Source: Candidatus Poribacteria bacterium (GTDB lineage: Bacteria; Poribacteria; WGA-4E; WGA-3G). Taken from it: a stretch of DNA of 40,707 bases. The notes below the pieces were generated by a model. The model saw nothing but the letters and a program-made list of their open reading frames with translations. It was not told the DNA's origin and did no database searches. The position numbers were made by a program, and so were the translations under genes. Shown here piece by piece: positions 8,348-16,487 of this stretch. The number at the start of each line of letters is the position of its first letter. Positions within the stretch are counted from its first letter, which is position 1. The DNA lies in assembly GCA_022819945.1 (NCBI GenBank), contig JAJEGI010000095.1, positions 1-40,707 of the forward strand, given 5' to 3'.

Positions 8348-9154
8348 CTAAAGAATTGGTTTCTTCCCAATGTGAATCGCAACGATGCCGAATGTTTTTC
8401 GGTAAAAATGTACATTAGTCAATCCACACTGCTCCATCACCGCTTTTAGCGCATCGCAATCCGGGAATTTCATAACAGAACGCGGGAGATACCCGTAAGC
8501 GTCATCTTTGCTGCGAGAGATGAGGTTCCCAACGAAAGGCAGAATCTTGGTGAAATAGAAGTAGTAGAGGCTTCTAAACAACGGATTCACGGGTTGTGTG
8601 AACTCTAAGATAGCGACCCTGCCACCCGGTGCAGCAACGCGCACCATCTCGCGTATCCCCATCTCTAAATCTGAAACGTTCCGAATACCGAAACCGACGG
8701 AGACAATATCGAAGGTATTGTCTAAAAATGGAAGGGTGAGGGTGTCGGCTGCCAGAAAATGGGGGATAGGAGGAGGGGATAGAAGGGCAGAAGGCGTTGG
8801 ACTGGAAGGTTGGAAGGTTGGAAGGTTGGGGTCCCCATCCTTCCCCTTTTCCAGCCTTCCTCTCTTTTGATTCCGCCTTCCAGCCTTGACCTTCTGATTT
8901 CCTATAACAAGCATCTCAAAACAGAAGTCTGATCCGATAACAAAACCTTCCGCTCCGATTTTGTCAGTGTATGCAAGGGCAAGTTCACCTGTGCCGGTAC
9001 AGACATCCAGTACCTTGCTTGTCGGTTCAACGTCGCTTGCCTTGACTGTTTCCCGTCGCCACATTTTGTCGCGCTTGAGGCTTAGCAGCGAGTTAAGAAA
9101 GTCGTAGTAACGAGCGATGGCAGCAAATAGGTTTTTTATACGATGTGCCTGCAT
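8348..9154 (-). CDS. ubiE: Demethylmenaquinone / ubiquinone methyltransferase with in-frame insertion
   Basis: A 268-aa SAM-dependent C-methyltransferase of the UbiE/MenG family, catalysing the last methylation in menaquinone (or ubiquinone) synthesis. FAAIARYYDFLNSLLSL near the N-terminus, motif I VLDVCTGTGELA (48-59), LPFLDNTFDIVSVGFGIRNV (141-160) and the C-terminal GIVAIHIGKK are family signatures. Between residues about 90 and 131, where the family has a short connection, there is a polar and proline-rich insert encoded by repetitive DNA. The frame is kept, so the gene may still work. It lies downstream of pheT on the same strand. Menaquinone is more likely than ubiquinone for such a lineage, but the sequence does not decide. 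Confidence 0.88.
   Translation of the reverse strand: MQAHRIKNLFAAIARYYDFLNSLLSLKRDKMWRRETVKASDVEPTSKVLDVCTGTGELALAYTDKIGAEGFVIGSDFCFEMLVIGNQKVKAGRRNQKRGRLEKGKDGDPNLPTFQPSSPTPSALLSPPPIPHFLAADTLTLPFLDNTFDIVSVGFGIRNVSDLEMGIREMVRVAAPGGRVAILEFTQPVNPLFRSLYYFYFTKILPFVGNLISRSKDDAYGYLPRSVMKFPDCDALKAVMEQCGLTNVHFYRKTFGIVAIHIGKKPIL
8762..8887. repeat. Low-complexity, partly palindromic insert inside ubiE
   Basis: Three direct copies of the 8-mer TGGAAGGT stand at about 8813-8836, followed by the complementary CCATCCTTCC and CCAGCCTTCC stretches at about 8836-8860 and 8876-8886. Their imperfect inverted relation would allow a hairpin. The purine/pyrimidine-biased block interrupts ubiE without changing the frame and looks like an inserted repeat unit rather than family sequence. 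Confidence 0.65.
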
Positions 9155-9163
9155 AGTTCACCG

Positions 9164-9190
9164 TAGGGGTGAGGTAACCTCGCCCCTACA
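9164..9190. repeat. Palindrome of the GTAGGGGC family at the end of pheT
   Basis: GTAGGGGTGAGGTAACC joins its inverse to form a near-perfect 27-bp palindrome (TCGCCCCTAC at its right end). It overlaps the last codon region of pheT: the TAG stop is part of the palindrome. It could act as a terminator-like stem but has no T tract. Related palindromes occur at 12826-12844 and 39425-39528. Confidence 0.7.
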
Positions 9191-11615
9191 TCCGTAATTC
9201 GGCACCAAGTTTCTGATTGAGGTGCTTGACAACCTTATCGTGGAGGGTGTTTACTGTCTTGTCTGTCAAAGTTTCGGTCGCCGAGTGATACGTGATCGCG
9301 TAGGCGAGACTCTTCTTGCCTTCCGGAACCTGTTCGCCTTCATAGACATCAAAGAGACGTACCGATTTGACTAATTCGCCACCCGTTGCGTAGATAAGTT
9401 CAGTTGGCATATCAGACAGGACTTCTTTATCTACGACAATCGCAAGATCGCGTTCAACTGTGGGGTAGATGGGGATCGGCTCAAAACGTTTCGCGAATAT
9501 CGCAGCGTCCACTAACACCGTCATATCGAATTCAAAGAGGTACGCTTTATAGGGCAGATCGTAATTTTCGAGTACCTCTGGATGTGCCTCTCCGAATGTA
9601 CCGATCTGTTTATTGTCCAATAATACTTTTGCGTTGCGACCGGGATGGAAAGTTGGCGTATCCGTTTTCTGTAGTGTGTAATCAACAATGCCGCATACTT
9701 CAAGTATCCCTTCTACAAGCCCTTTGATGTCGTAGAAATCCGGCTCTCGGTAAGGGTTGCTATAGACCCCCTCCCCAATCTGCCCAGCGAGAATACCTGC
9801 AACCCGTTCTGGTTCTTGCTGTACGCCATTACCGATGAAGACGCTTCCTATCTCGAAAAGCGCAATAGTGTCTATCTGGTGGTTGCGGTTATGCTGTGCG
9901 TTTTCGAGTAAACTCGGTATCAATGTTGTACGGAGGACTGACATCTCTGGACTCAACGGGTTTTGCAGCTTCAAAGTCTCGCGCCGTGGATCGTCCGCCG
10001 TGAAACGGATCTTGTCAAAGCAGTTCGGATCACAGAAACTGTAGTTGACAGCCTCCATCATTCCAGCGGCGAGGAGAAAGTGCTTTATACGTTTGCGAAC
10101 CTCTGTGTTCGGGTTCGGCGCGGGTACCGGAATATCACCTTTAGGCAGCGTTGTCGGAATGTTATCGTAACCGTGAACGCGTGCAATCTCCTCAATCAGG
10201 TCGATTTCGCGGGTGATGTCAGATCTGAAGGTCGGGACAGTGACTTGATAGTTTCCGGTTCCATTTGCCTTGACATCAAAACCGAGGTCGCTCAAAATCT
10301 GCGCCATTTCTGTTGCTTCAATTGCTGTTCCCAATATGAAATTAACCCGTTTTGGGCGGAGTTGTATCTCGGTCAAGGGTTGCTCACCCGGGTAGACATC
10401 AACAATACCTTTACAGATGTTACCGCCTGCTAATTCAGCGATAAGTTGTGCGGCGCGGTCAAGTGCTGCGAGGACTATACCTGGATCAGCACCCCGTTCA
10501 AATCTGTAAGATGCATCCGTGCTAACGCCGAATGCTTTAGCGGTCGCACGGATGCTTGACGGGTTGAAGTAGGCACTCTCCAATAGGACATCAGTGGTGG
10601 TTTCTGTGATTTCGGAGTCGTATCCGCCCATAATCCCTGCGAGTGCGACGGGTTTTTCGGCATCGGCAATAACGAGCATATCAGGCGTGAGTTCACGCGC
10701 AACTTCATCAAGCGTTGTTATGTTTTCACCCGCTGCTGCACGGCGCACGACAATTCGGTTTTCTGCGAGTTTGTGATAGTCGAAAGCGTGAAGCGGCTGC
10801 CCGTATTCCATCAGGACAAAGTTCGTAATATCAACAATGTTGTTAATAACGCCGACACCGACAGATTCAAGCCGCTGCTGTAGCCATTCCGGTGACGCAC
10901 CTACTTTAACGCCTTGAATGACGCGTGCAGCGTAGCGCGGACAGAGGTCGGGTGCTTCAATTGTTACAGATGTCATCTCTCGGATATCGGTTTCGGTTTC
11001 GTTGAAGTCAACTTGCGGCAGTTTTAAAGCGTTTCCTGTCTCTGCTCGGATTTCGCGAGCGATTCCAATCATGCTGAGGCAATCTGGGCGGTTCGGTGTA
11101 ACCTCAAGTTCAAACACAACATCGTCCAATCCGAGAGCCTCTGAAAAGGACGTACCGAGGGGTATATTCGTCGGTAAGTCCATCAAACCGGCAGCATCTT
11201 CAGCCCTATTATATGCGCTTGCAAGCTGCGCCGCTAAACCTAACTCCTTTTCGGAGCAGAGCATTCCGTGTGATTCTTCACCTCTCAGTTTGGCGCGTTT
11301 GATTGTCAAACCGATAGGGAGCGTTGCACCGATTGTCGCAACGGGTGCGAGCATCCCTTCCCGGACATTCGGCGCGCCGCAGACAATCTGGAGTTCTTCC
11401 GTCCCACCGACATCTACCTGACAGAGGACGAGTTTATCTGCATTCGGATGCGGACGGATCGCGGTGACGCTACCGACGACCACGCCTTCAAGTTCCGCCC
11501 CGAGCTGCTTTATAGATTCAACCTCGACACCTAACATCGTGAGTCGATCGGCGAGTTCGTTTGGGGAAAATTCAAAGTCGATATAATTTTTTAGCCAATT
11601 TAGGGTTACGTTCAT
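9186..11615 (-). CDS. pheT: Phenylalanyl-tRNA synthetase beta subunit
   Basis: An 809-aa protein of full family length. It opens with MNVTLNWLKNYIDF, followed by the tRNA-binding OB-fold (VVVGSVTAIRPHPNADKLVL), B3/B4 editing domain (LEVTPNRPDCLSMIGIARE), B5 domain, the catalytic-core-like domain (RETLKLQNPLSPEMSVLRTT) and a C-terminal anticodon-binding ferredoxin-fold domain (FEPIPIYPTVERDLAIVVD). With PheS it forms the alpha2-beta2 enzyme that charges tRNA-Phe. It lies 121 bp downstream of pheS on the same strand and should share the T-box control. The stop codon is inside a palindromic repeat. Confidence 0.97.
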   Translation of the reverse strand: MNVTLNWLKNYIDFEFSPNELADRLTMLGVEVESIKQLGAELEGVVVGSVTAIRPHPNADKLVLCQVDVGGTEELQIVCGAPNVREGMLAPVATIGATLPIGLTIKRAKLRGEESHGMLCSEKELGLAAQLASAYNRAEDAAGLMDLPTNIPLGTSFSEALGLDDVVFELEVTPNRPDCLSMIGIAREIRAETGNALKLPQVDFNETETDIREMTSVTIEAPDLCPRYAARVIQGVKVGASPEWLQQRLESVGVGVINNIVDITNFVLMEYGQPLHAFDYHKLAENRIVVRRAAAGENITTLDEVARELTPDMLVIADAEKPVALAGIMGGYDSEITETTTDVLLESAYFNPSSIRATAKAFGVSTDASYRFERGADPGIVLAALDRAAQLIAELAGGNICKGIVDVYPGEQPLTEIQLRPKRVNFILGTAIEATEMAQILSDLGFDVKANGTGNYQVTVPTFRSDITREIDLIEEIARVHGYDNIPTTLPKGDIPVPAPNPNTEVRKRIKHFLLAAGMMEAVNYSFCDPNCFDKIRFTADDPRRETLKLQNPLSPEMSVLRTTLIPSLLENAQHNRNHQIDTIALFEIGSVFIGNGVQQEPERVAGILAGQIGEGVYSNPYREPDFYDIKGLVEGILEVCGIVDYTLQKTDTPTFHPGRNAKVLLDNKQIGTFGEAHPEVLENYDLPYKAYLFEFDMTVLVDAAIFAKRFEPIPIYPTVERDLAIVVDKEVLSDMPTELIYATGGELVKSVRLFDVYEGEQVPEGKKSLAYAITYHSATETLTDKTVNTLHDKVVKHLNQKLGAELRM

Positions 11616-11736
11616 GATAAAGTCCGTAAAGTGAGTTAAAGTGAACTAAAATGATCTAAAGTTGTACGTGGATCCGAAACAACTTTACAGATTTTAGCAC
11701 ACTTGCAAACTTGCAAATTTTACGCGCCTCCTCCTT

Positions 11737-12753
11737 TTAAAACTGACGTAGGAAACGGAGATCGTTCTCATAGAGGGTGCGCATGTCTGGAATGCGAAAT
11801 TGGAGGTTCGCGATCCGTTCTACACCCATCCCGAAAGCGAAACCGGTAACTTCATTCGGATCGTAGTTTACCGCTTCAAACACGGCTGGATCAACGGCAC
11901 CTGCGCCCAGGATTTCAGTCCATCCGCTACCGCCACAACTCCGACACCCTTTTCCTTGACAGACAGTGCAAGAGATATCCACCTCTGCGCTCGGTTCTGT
12001 GAATGGGAAGAAATGCGGACGGAAGCGCATCTGGGTCTGGTCACCGAACATCTGTCGGGCAAAGGAGGTCAAAATCCCTTTGAGTTCGCTGAAAGTGGCG
12101 TGCTTATCTACGAGCAAGCCTTCAACCTGATGGAACATCGGCGTATGTGAGACATCGTAATCCACGCGATAGCATTTTCCCGGCACGATGATGCGGATCG
12201 GTGGTTTTTGGTTCTCCATCGTGCGGATTTGAACGGGCGATGTATGCGTGCGCAAGAGGTGTCCATCTGTTAAATAAAAGGTATCATGTAAATCGCGAGC
12301 AGGATGATCGGCAGGCGTGTTCAGCGCATCGAAGTTGTAGTATTCGGTTTCAACGTCCGGTCCAGTCACCACTTCAAACCCCATTTGACGAAATATTTCT
12401 TCAATCCGTTCTAAGGTTTGCATCACGGGATGTGCTTTCCCGTAAGCAGGCTTCCGTCCGGGGAGCGTGATGTCCACAGATTCTGCGTCAAGTTGCTGTT
12501 CTTGTTGTTGACTGTGGAGTGCTTGTGTTGCCGCCTCAAATGCTTGCGTTAGCGTGGCACGCACTTCGTTGGCGAGTTTTCCGATCTCTGGACGCTCCTC
12601 TTTAGAAAGTTTGCCCATGCCTTTCATGACATCCGTCAATTTTCCCCTGCGTCCAAAATAGGTAATCCTGAGCGATTCAAGTGCGTCTGGTGTTTCCACC
12701 GATTTTAATGCCTCAAGAACTTCTGCTTGAATCGCTTGTAATTCTGCTTTCAT
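11737..12753 (-). CDS. pheS: Phenylalanyl-tRNA synthetase alpha subunit
   Basis: A 338-aa catalytic subunit. It has an N-terminal coiled coil (MKAELQAIQAEVLEALKS), then class II aminoacyl-tRNA synthetase motifs: HPVMQTLERIEEIFRQMGFE, the motif 2 region (LLRTHTSPVQIRTM and GKCYRVDYDVSHTPMFHQVE) and motif 3 (GFAFGMGVERIANLQF). A Zn-like CXXCXGXGCXXCGGSGW loop is present, as in many bacterial PheS. An upstream TTG at 12792 is in frame, but ATG 12753 with AAGGA shortly before it fits the family start. It is preceded by a T-box leader and by a small inserted repeat between leader and gene. Confidence 0.96.
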   Translation of the reverse strand: MKAELQAIQAEVLEALKSVETPDALESLRITYFGRRGKLTDVMKGMGKLSKEERPEIGKLANEVRATLTQAFEAATQALHSQQQEQQLDAESVDITLPGRKPAYGKAHPVMQTLERIEEIFRQMGFEVVTGPDVETEYYNFDALNTPADHPARDLHDTFYLTDGHLLRTHTSPVQIRTMENQKPPIRIIVPGKCYRVDYDVSHTPMFHQVEGLLVDKHATFSELKGILTSFARQMFGDQTQMRFRPHFFPFTEPSAEVDISCTVCQGKGCRSCGGSGWTEILGAGAVDPAVFEAVNYDPNEVTGFAFGMGVERIANLQFRIPDMRTLYENDLRFLRQF

Positions 12754-12798
12754 ATTTTTAATTTTCCTTGCGGTTTGTTTCGGGGTAAGCAAGTTTCA

Positions 12799-12905
12799 GT
12801 ATTAAATAAGCACATTGCCCATCGCGGGCGGGGAAACCCCGCCCCTACGGGGGTTCGGCACCTCTCGGAAATCCGAAAATCTAAATTCATTATTTAATAT
12901 TGCTT
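12799..12905. repeat. MITE-like element between T-box leader and pheS
   Basis: Imperfect inverted ends CAGTATTAAATAA (from 12799) and TTATTTAATATTG (to about 12904) bracket about 105 bp. Inside is a perfect stem GGGCGGGG (12826-12833) / CCCCGCCC (12837-12844) with loop AAA, followed by CTACGGGGG. The stem belongs to the palindrome family seen elsewhere in the window. It separates the T-box terminator from the pheS ribosome binding site. Confidence 0.6.
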
Positions 12906-12920
12906 AACATTACCTTTAAA

Positions 12921-12987
12921 AAATAAAAAACGCCTATCACTTCGCTCCATAAAGGTTAATTTCCTTCTGGGGACGAAAGCGACAGGC
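12921..12987 (-). terminator. T-box terminator stem
   Basis: On the minus strand GCCTGTCGCTTTCGTCC (12987-12971) can pair, with G-U pairs and one bulge, with GGAGCGAAGTGATAGGC (12948-12932), followed by GTTTTTTATTT. The left arm contains the CGTCC used by the antiterminator, so the two structures exclude each other. Confidence 0.85.
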
Positions 12988-13190
12988 TTCGACTTCCGCG
13001 GTACCACCCCGCTTGGCAGATTATTGCGGCCGATAGGTGGCTTTTACAAATCTACCCGCTTCATTATTTAATTTGATAGCTCCAGGATGAAATTCGGCTG
13101 TCGCTCCCAAAACCGCGCTTTCAGCCGATGACGCGGTCTCTCTGCTTGCGAGGTCTCAACAGCTTACATAAGTCCCTTCATAGCCTTTGA
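12921..13190 (-). promoter_or_regulatory. T-box riboswitch, Phe (UUC) specifier, controlling pheST
   Basis: On the minus strand, in order: an AGAGA-type element (13142-13136), a stem-loop region with UUC followed by A (13091-13088) as the likely specifier codon for tRNA-Phe, the near-invariant T-box GGGTGGTACCGCG (13009-12997), and a GTCCCC segment (12974-12969) that pairs with it to form the antiterminator. The competing terminator follows directly. T-box leaders read the charging state of the matching tRNA: uncharged tRNA-Phe stabilises the antiterminator and lets pheST be transcribed. The exact 5' end is approximate; it lies between rplT and pheS. Confidence 0.93.
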
Positions 13191-13233
13191 TGTATTAATG
13201 CTTTAATTACAAATTCGCGATGAATCCGCTAAT

Positions 13234-13581
13234 TTATCCCTTTGCGAGGGCGACAAGCTGCCCAAAACCGGCTGCATCATTCACGGCGATGTCGGCGAGA
13301 ACTTTTCGATCCAGTTCGATACCGGCGGTTTTAAGTCCGTGTATGAATCGGCTGTAGGTAAGTCCGTGTAATCTTGCAGCGGCATTGATTCTTGCAATCC
13401 AAAGTCGTCTAAAATCGCGTTTTCGTGCGCGCCGGTGTGCGTAGGCGTGATTCCACCCCTTCTCTACCGCTTCAGTAGCAGTGCGCTTGAGATTATTCCG
13501 TCCGCCGCGATAGCCTTTGGAATGCTTGAGCATCCGGCTTCGGCGCTTGCGTCGTACATTCCCTGTTTTTACTCGTGCCAT
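13234..13581 (-). CDS. rplT: 50S ribosomal protein L20
   Basis: A 115-aa protein of standard length. It opens with the basic [20 protein letters not shown] and contains [11 protein letters not shown], the [20 protein letters not shown] stretch and [24 protein letters not shown]20 binds 23S rRNA early in large-subunit assembly and represses its own operon in well-studied bacteria. It follows rpmI closely on the same strand, in the usual infC-rpmI-rplT order. Confidence 0.97.
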   Translation of the reverse strand: MARVKTGNVRRKRRSRMLKHSKGYRGGRNNLKRTATEAVEKGWNHAYAHRRARKRDFRRLWIARINAAARLHGLTYSRFIHGLKTAGIELDRKVLADIAVNDAAGFGQLVALAKG

Positions 13582-13677
13582 TTAGAACTCCTGTCGCGAC
13601 TTTCGGTGCCATCCGAGATCGCTTCGACATATTTTGCCTACAGTCGCGTTGTTTTTTGCGTGCTTAGGCATTCACTT

Positions 13678-13872
13678 CTACTGATGAATTAGACGTTTCA
13701 AACGTTTCGCATTGCTTGGGTCAACGAGTGTCGCCTGTCGCAATCTACGTTTCTGTTTTGACGATTTTGAGATAAATAGGTGTCCAGCATAAGCGCGATT
13801 GCGGCGAATTTTACCTTTCGCCGTGAATTTGAAACGTTTTGCGGCACCTTTATGTGTTTTAATTTTCGGCAT
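13678..13872 (-). CDS. rpmI: 50S ribosomal protein L35
   Basis: A 64-aa protein, standard length. MPKIKTHKGAAKRFKFTAKG at the N-terminus and the K/R-rich body ending LVDPSNAKRLKRLIHQ are typical. It sits between infC and rplT on the minus strand, 96 bp before rplT. Confidence 0.97.
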   Translation of the reverse strand: MPKIKTHKGAAKRFKFTAKGKIRRNRAYAGHLFISKSSKQKRRLRQATLVDPSNAKRLKRLIHQ

Positions 13873-14041
13873 CAGAACTTCCTTTTTCTGTCCGAGGGTA
13901 GAGTACTGGAGGAGAGGAACGTAAAAAAAATATAGCCCTCACCCATCTACGATTTTCCGTAAAACAAGCATCTGACCAAGCGGTTAATGTGCGCGATTTG
14001 ACAGATGCTGTTCGTTACGTACGGGTATCACGACCAGAACC

Positions 14042-14587
14042 TTATGAAGATTTTGGAGACAGGATCATCGACATGATGCGCGTTTCCATACGTGGTGGCT
14101 GTTCGACATCAGCGATCTCTTCAAGCTCATCTTTGAGCCGTGAAAGCAGGTTGCTGCCGAGGTCGGTGTGGAGCATTTCGCGGCCTCTGAACCGAACGGT
14201 TGCTCGGACCTTCCACCCGTTTTTGAGGAAATCCTCAACATGTCGTTTCTTGAACTGGTAGTCGTGTTCGGCAGTATCTGGTCGGAACTGCATCCCTTTA
14301 AGGACTACCTTCGTCTGTTTCTTCCGAGCCTCGCGTGCGCGTTTATTTTTCTCATACTGATATTTCCCGTAGTCCATAATTTTACAAACGGGAGGTTTGG
14401 CATTCGGTGAAACTTCCACCAAATCCAATCCGACTTCTTCAGCACGCTGCATCGCTTCACGGGGGGACATAACGCCCACCTGTTTGTTCTCGTGATCTAT
14501 GAGTAAAATCTCTTTAGCTCGAATCTGATGATTTGAACGACTCTGCCTTTCCTGCGTTCTTTGCGTACGCTTGCCTCTGTAGTGTAT
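14042..14587 (-). CDS. infC: Translation initiation factor IF-3, probable non-AUG (ATA) start
   Basis: Counted from ATA 14587 the protein has 181 aa, close to the usual 180. The first ATG (14479) would remove the conserved N-terminal segment that is encoded upstream in the same frame: GKRTQRTQERQSRSNHQIRA, then KEILLIDHENKQVGVM. A stop lies just before, and GGGGG (14600-14596) is spaced 8 nt from the ATA, an ideal Shine-Dalgarno position. infC is known for rare AUU-type starts used to sense IF-3 itself. Both domains are present: DLVEVSPNAKPPVCKIMDYG and FRPDTAEHDYQFKKRHVEDF with RFRGREM. IF-3 keeps the 30S subunit free and checks the start codon. First gene of infC-rpmI-rplT. Confidence 0.93.
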   Translation of the reverse strand: MHYRGKRTQRTQERQSRSNHQIRAKEILLIDHENKQVGVMSPREAMQRAEEVGLDLVEVSPNAKPPVCKIMDYGKYQYEKNKRAREARKKQTKVVLKGMQFRPDTAEHDYQFKKRHVEDFLKNGWKVRATVRFRGREMLHTDLGSNLLSRLKDELEEIADVEQPPRMETRIMSMILSPKSS

Positions 14588-14846
14588 TTTTCACACCCCC
14601 AAGTAAAGGCGCTACAATGCGCCGCTTACAAGCCTGTATAAATTGTAGAACACGGCTTGCAAGCCTATATTTAAAAAACGAAAGCGAAAACTTATCCGTT
14701 GCGCTACAGTCTGTGAGAGAACTCTATCTACCAACCGTTTTGTATTGACTCGGACATTGCGAAACGTATCACTTGAGGTAGACACAACAGAACCAAATAT
14801 CAGCGAATCTGTGGCTACGACCTTATGTCCAAATCACGATTAACTA

Positions 14847-14875
14847 ATTATACCATATCAGTAAAACAAATGCAA
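14847..14875 (-). promoter_or_regulatory. Promoter of the infC-rpmI-rplT operon
   Basis: On the minus strand TTGCAT (14875-14870), 17 bp, then TATAAT (14852-14847) preceded by TGG, giving an extended -10. The infC start is about 260 nt downstream, so the mRNA has a long leader. That leader contains self-complementary stretches such as GGCGCATTGTAGCGCC and AGGCTTGCAAGCC, which could be control structures or repeats. Confidence 0.75.
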
Positions 14876-14876
14876 G

Positions 14877-15233
14877 TTAAAAAAAGCCGATTGTCCATAA
14901 TGTGCGTAAAACAACCAACCCCCCTGCCAAACCGCCGAAAACGACGATCAAGCTGATGCTAAGGATGAGCGCGAGGCGAATAATGCGTTCGCCGAGTTCA
15001 GGTTGTTCACTTGCCCAAGCACGGGCTAACCAGAAAGTTAGCACTATACTGACTAAGCTCAGGATGCATGCGCCTAAAACGGCTACCAGCATCCCTGGAA
15101 AGTCTACCATTTGTATCGTTTCTGGAATCGACCCGTATTGCGAGAAGTTCTGGATGACACCGATCAAAACCGCTCCCAAGACGAGAATAAACCCAATGAA
15201 AACGATGAGTGCTTTTTTAAACGCAGTTCCCAT
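14877..15233 (-). CDS. Small membrane protein, three predicted helices, unknown function
   Basis: Counted from ATG 15233 the product has 118 aa. Three hydrophobic segments are seen: about residues 7-27 (IVFIGFILVLGAVLIGVI), 45-70 (LVAVLGACILSLVSIVLTF) and 88-112 (LALILSISLIVVFGGLAGGL). The open frame extends further up to 15398, but that part runs into a repeat element and lacks membrane-protein character; GGAGAAAG lies 10 or so bases before ATG 15233. I recognise no family. It stands alone just upstream of the infC promoter, on the same strand. Confidence 0.6.
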   Translation of the reverse strand: MGTAFKKALIVFIGFILVLGAVLIGVIQNFSQYGSIPETIQMVDFPGMLVAVLGACILSLVSIVLTFWLARAWASEQPELGERIIRLALILSISLIVVFGGLAGGLVVLRTLWTIGFF

Positions 15234-15366
15234 TTTAACTGAAACTTTCTCCAAACTTGCAAGTCTTTCTGAATAATTGTAACACATTTCAGAAGCAATA
15301 GCAAAATTTATTGCTGTCTGTCCGAAAATCTGAAAACACTTGATATATTCAGTAAAAGATGCTAAA

Positions 15367-15769
15367 CTATAGTAAAGTTTGGACAATTCGTATCCCATTA
15401 TAGTAAAGTTTCCAAGGGGCCATAGATTTTTCTACGAGTCGCACATAGCCACGGAACTCGGAGAAAAATCTCAGTCCATCGTAGGTTGGGTTGAACGGAT
15501 ACCTCCGAAGAATCCGCTATAGGCATCAAATTCAGTGTCCAGGGGTGCCCTGAACATCCCAAAGCCCGAGAGAAACCCAACACTGTTTTTTCCGCTGAAA
15601 GTGTTGTGTTCGTTGGGTTTCGCTCTATCTATTTATAGGCAGCACATATTGGGAACCAGCAGTTTCGGTAGCAACACAACGGTCCTGGGGTTTTACCGCT
15701 CAACCCAACCTACGGGACCTCTGATAGGTGATTGCTACAGAAAATTGTCCAAATTTTAGTAAACTATAG
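15367..15769. repeat. Composite inverted-repeat element (about 400 bp)
   Basis: Outer arms: CTATAGTAAAGTTTGGACAA (from 15367) is matched in inverted form at 15740-15769, including a perfect GGACAATT / AATTGTCC pair (15381-15388, 15743-15750). Next inward, CGTAGGTTGGGTTGAACGG (15480-15498) has its near-perfect inverse at 15696-15714. Innermost, GAGAGAAACCCAACAC (15568-15583) pairs with GTTGGGTTTCGCTC (15612-15625). No gene is visible inside. The GTAGGTTGGGTT...AACCCAACCTAC pattern is widespread as a non-autonomous repeat in several phyla. This accounts for the gene-free stretch 15234-15862. Confidence 0.75.
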
Positions 15770-15862
15770 TCAAGTTTAGAATTAATAGGACACTCTGCGT
15801 AGTTCGGTTATGAAACCGAACCTACCGGGGGATGAAAGTGTTTTTATTTTAAGGAGTTTTCT

Positions 15863-16456
15863 ATGATGGATGTAACATACACACCGGCAATCGCCGAAGT
15901 TATCGAAAAATTAGAGGCGGGTAACCCGCTCCCAAGGCTCGTTCCGCAAAAAGCGTGGAGTGCTGAGCTGACAAATGCACTTGCATCTTCATCGCTTGAT
16001 GATCTTTTTGACGGGGCATCTGTGAAAAATACCACGTTTGGTGATGCGATCAAGAGCGGTTTACTCTTGTGGAATGACGCATTGGATGAATCCCATACAA
16101 TCTCACAGGAACTTGGAAATCAGACGGGTAGTTACTGGCACGGTATTATGCACCGCCGTGAGCCGGACTATAGCAACTCGAAATATTGGTTCGGCAGAGT
16201 CGGGACACATCCGATTTTTCCGGCACTCCGCGAACGCGCGCTCGCGATCTTGAAAGCGACACGGAATCCATCAGATGCGTTGGCACACATTGTCCCAGCT
16301 ATTGAGGCGGAAGAGAATTGGGATGCGTACCAGTTTATTGATTGGTGTCAGGCAGCTGAAAACGGATCTGACGCTGATGTAACCCGTTTCTTACAACAGG
16401 TGCAGGTGGAAGAAATTAAGTTGTTACTTGCGTATTCCTATCGCAACGCCCTTTAG
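15863..16456 (+). CDS. Conserved hypothetical protein with WHGIMHRREPDYSN motif
   Basis: A 197-aa soluble protein without signal peptide or membrane segment. AAGGAG (15851-15856) precedes ATG 15863; ATG 15866 is equally possible. The middle contains GSYWHGIMHRREPDYSNSKY followed by WFGRVGTHPIF, a strongly patterned H/R/E/D-rich stretch of the kind seen in a conserved but uncharacterised family in environmental genomes. The invariant-looking His, Arg, Glu and Asp suggest an active site or metal site, but I know of no assigned function. It precedes the TlpA-like lipoprotein on the same strand, with a 31-bp gap. Confidence 0.75.
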   Translation: MMDVTYTPAIAEVIEKLEAGNPLPRLVPQKAWSAELTNALASSSLDDLFDGASVKNTTFGDAIKSGLLLWNDALDESHTISQELGNQTGSYWHGIMHRREPDYSNSKYWFGRVGTHPIFPALRERALAILKATRNPSDALAHIVPAIEAEENWDAYQFIDWCQAAENGSDADVTRFLQQVQVEEIKLLLAYSYRNAL

Positions 16457-16487
16457 ATATGCGCTAATTTACCTGAAGGAGACTGAC

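Noticed and set aside
13582..14041. tRNA or other structured RNA in the ribosomal protein operon spacers
   Set aside because: No acceptor-stem or T-arm pattern found by eye on either strand.
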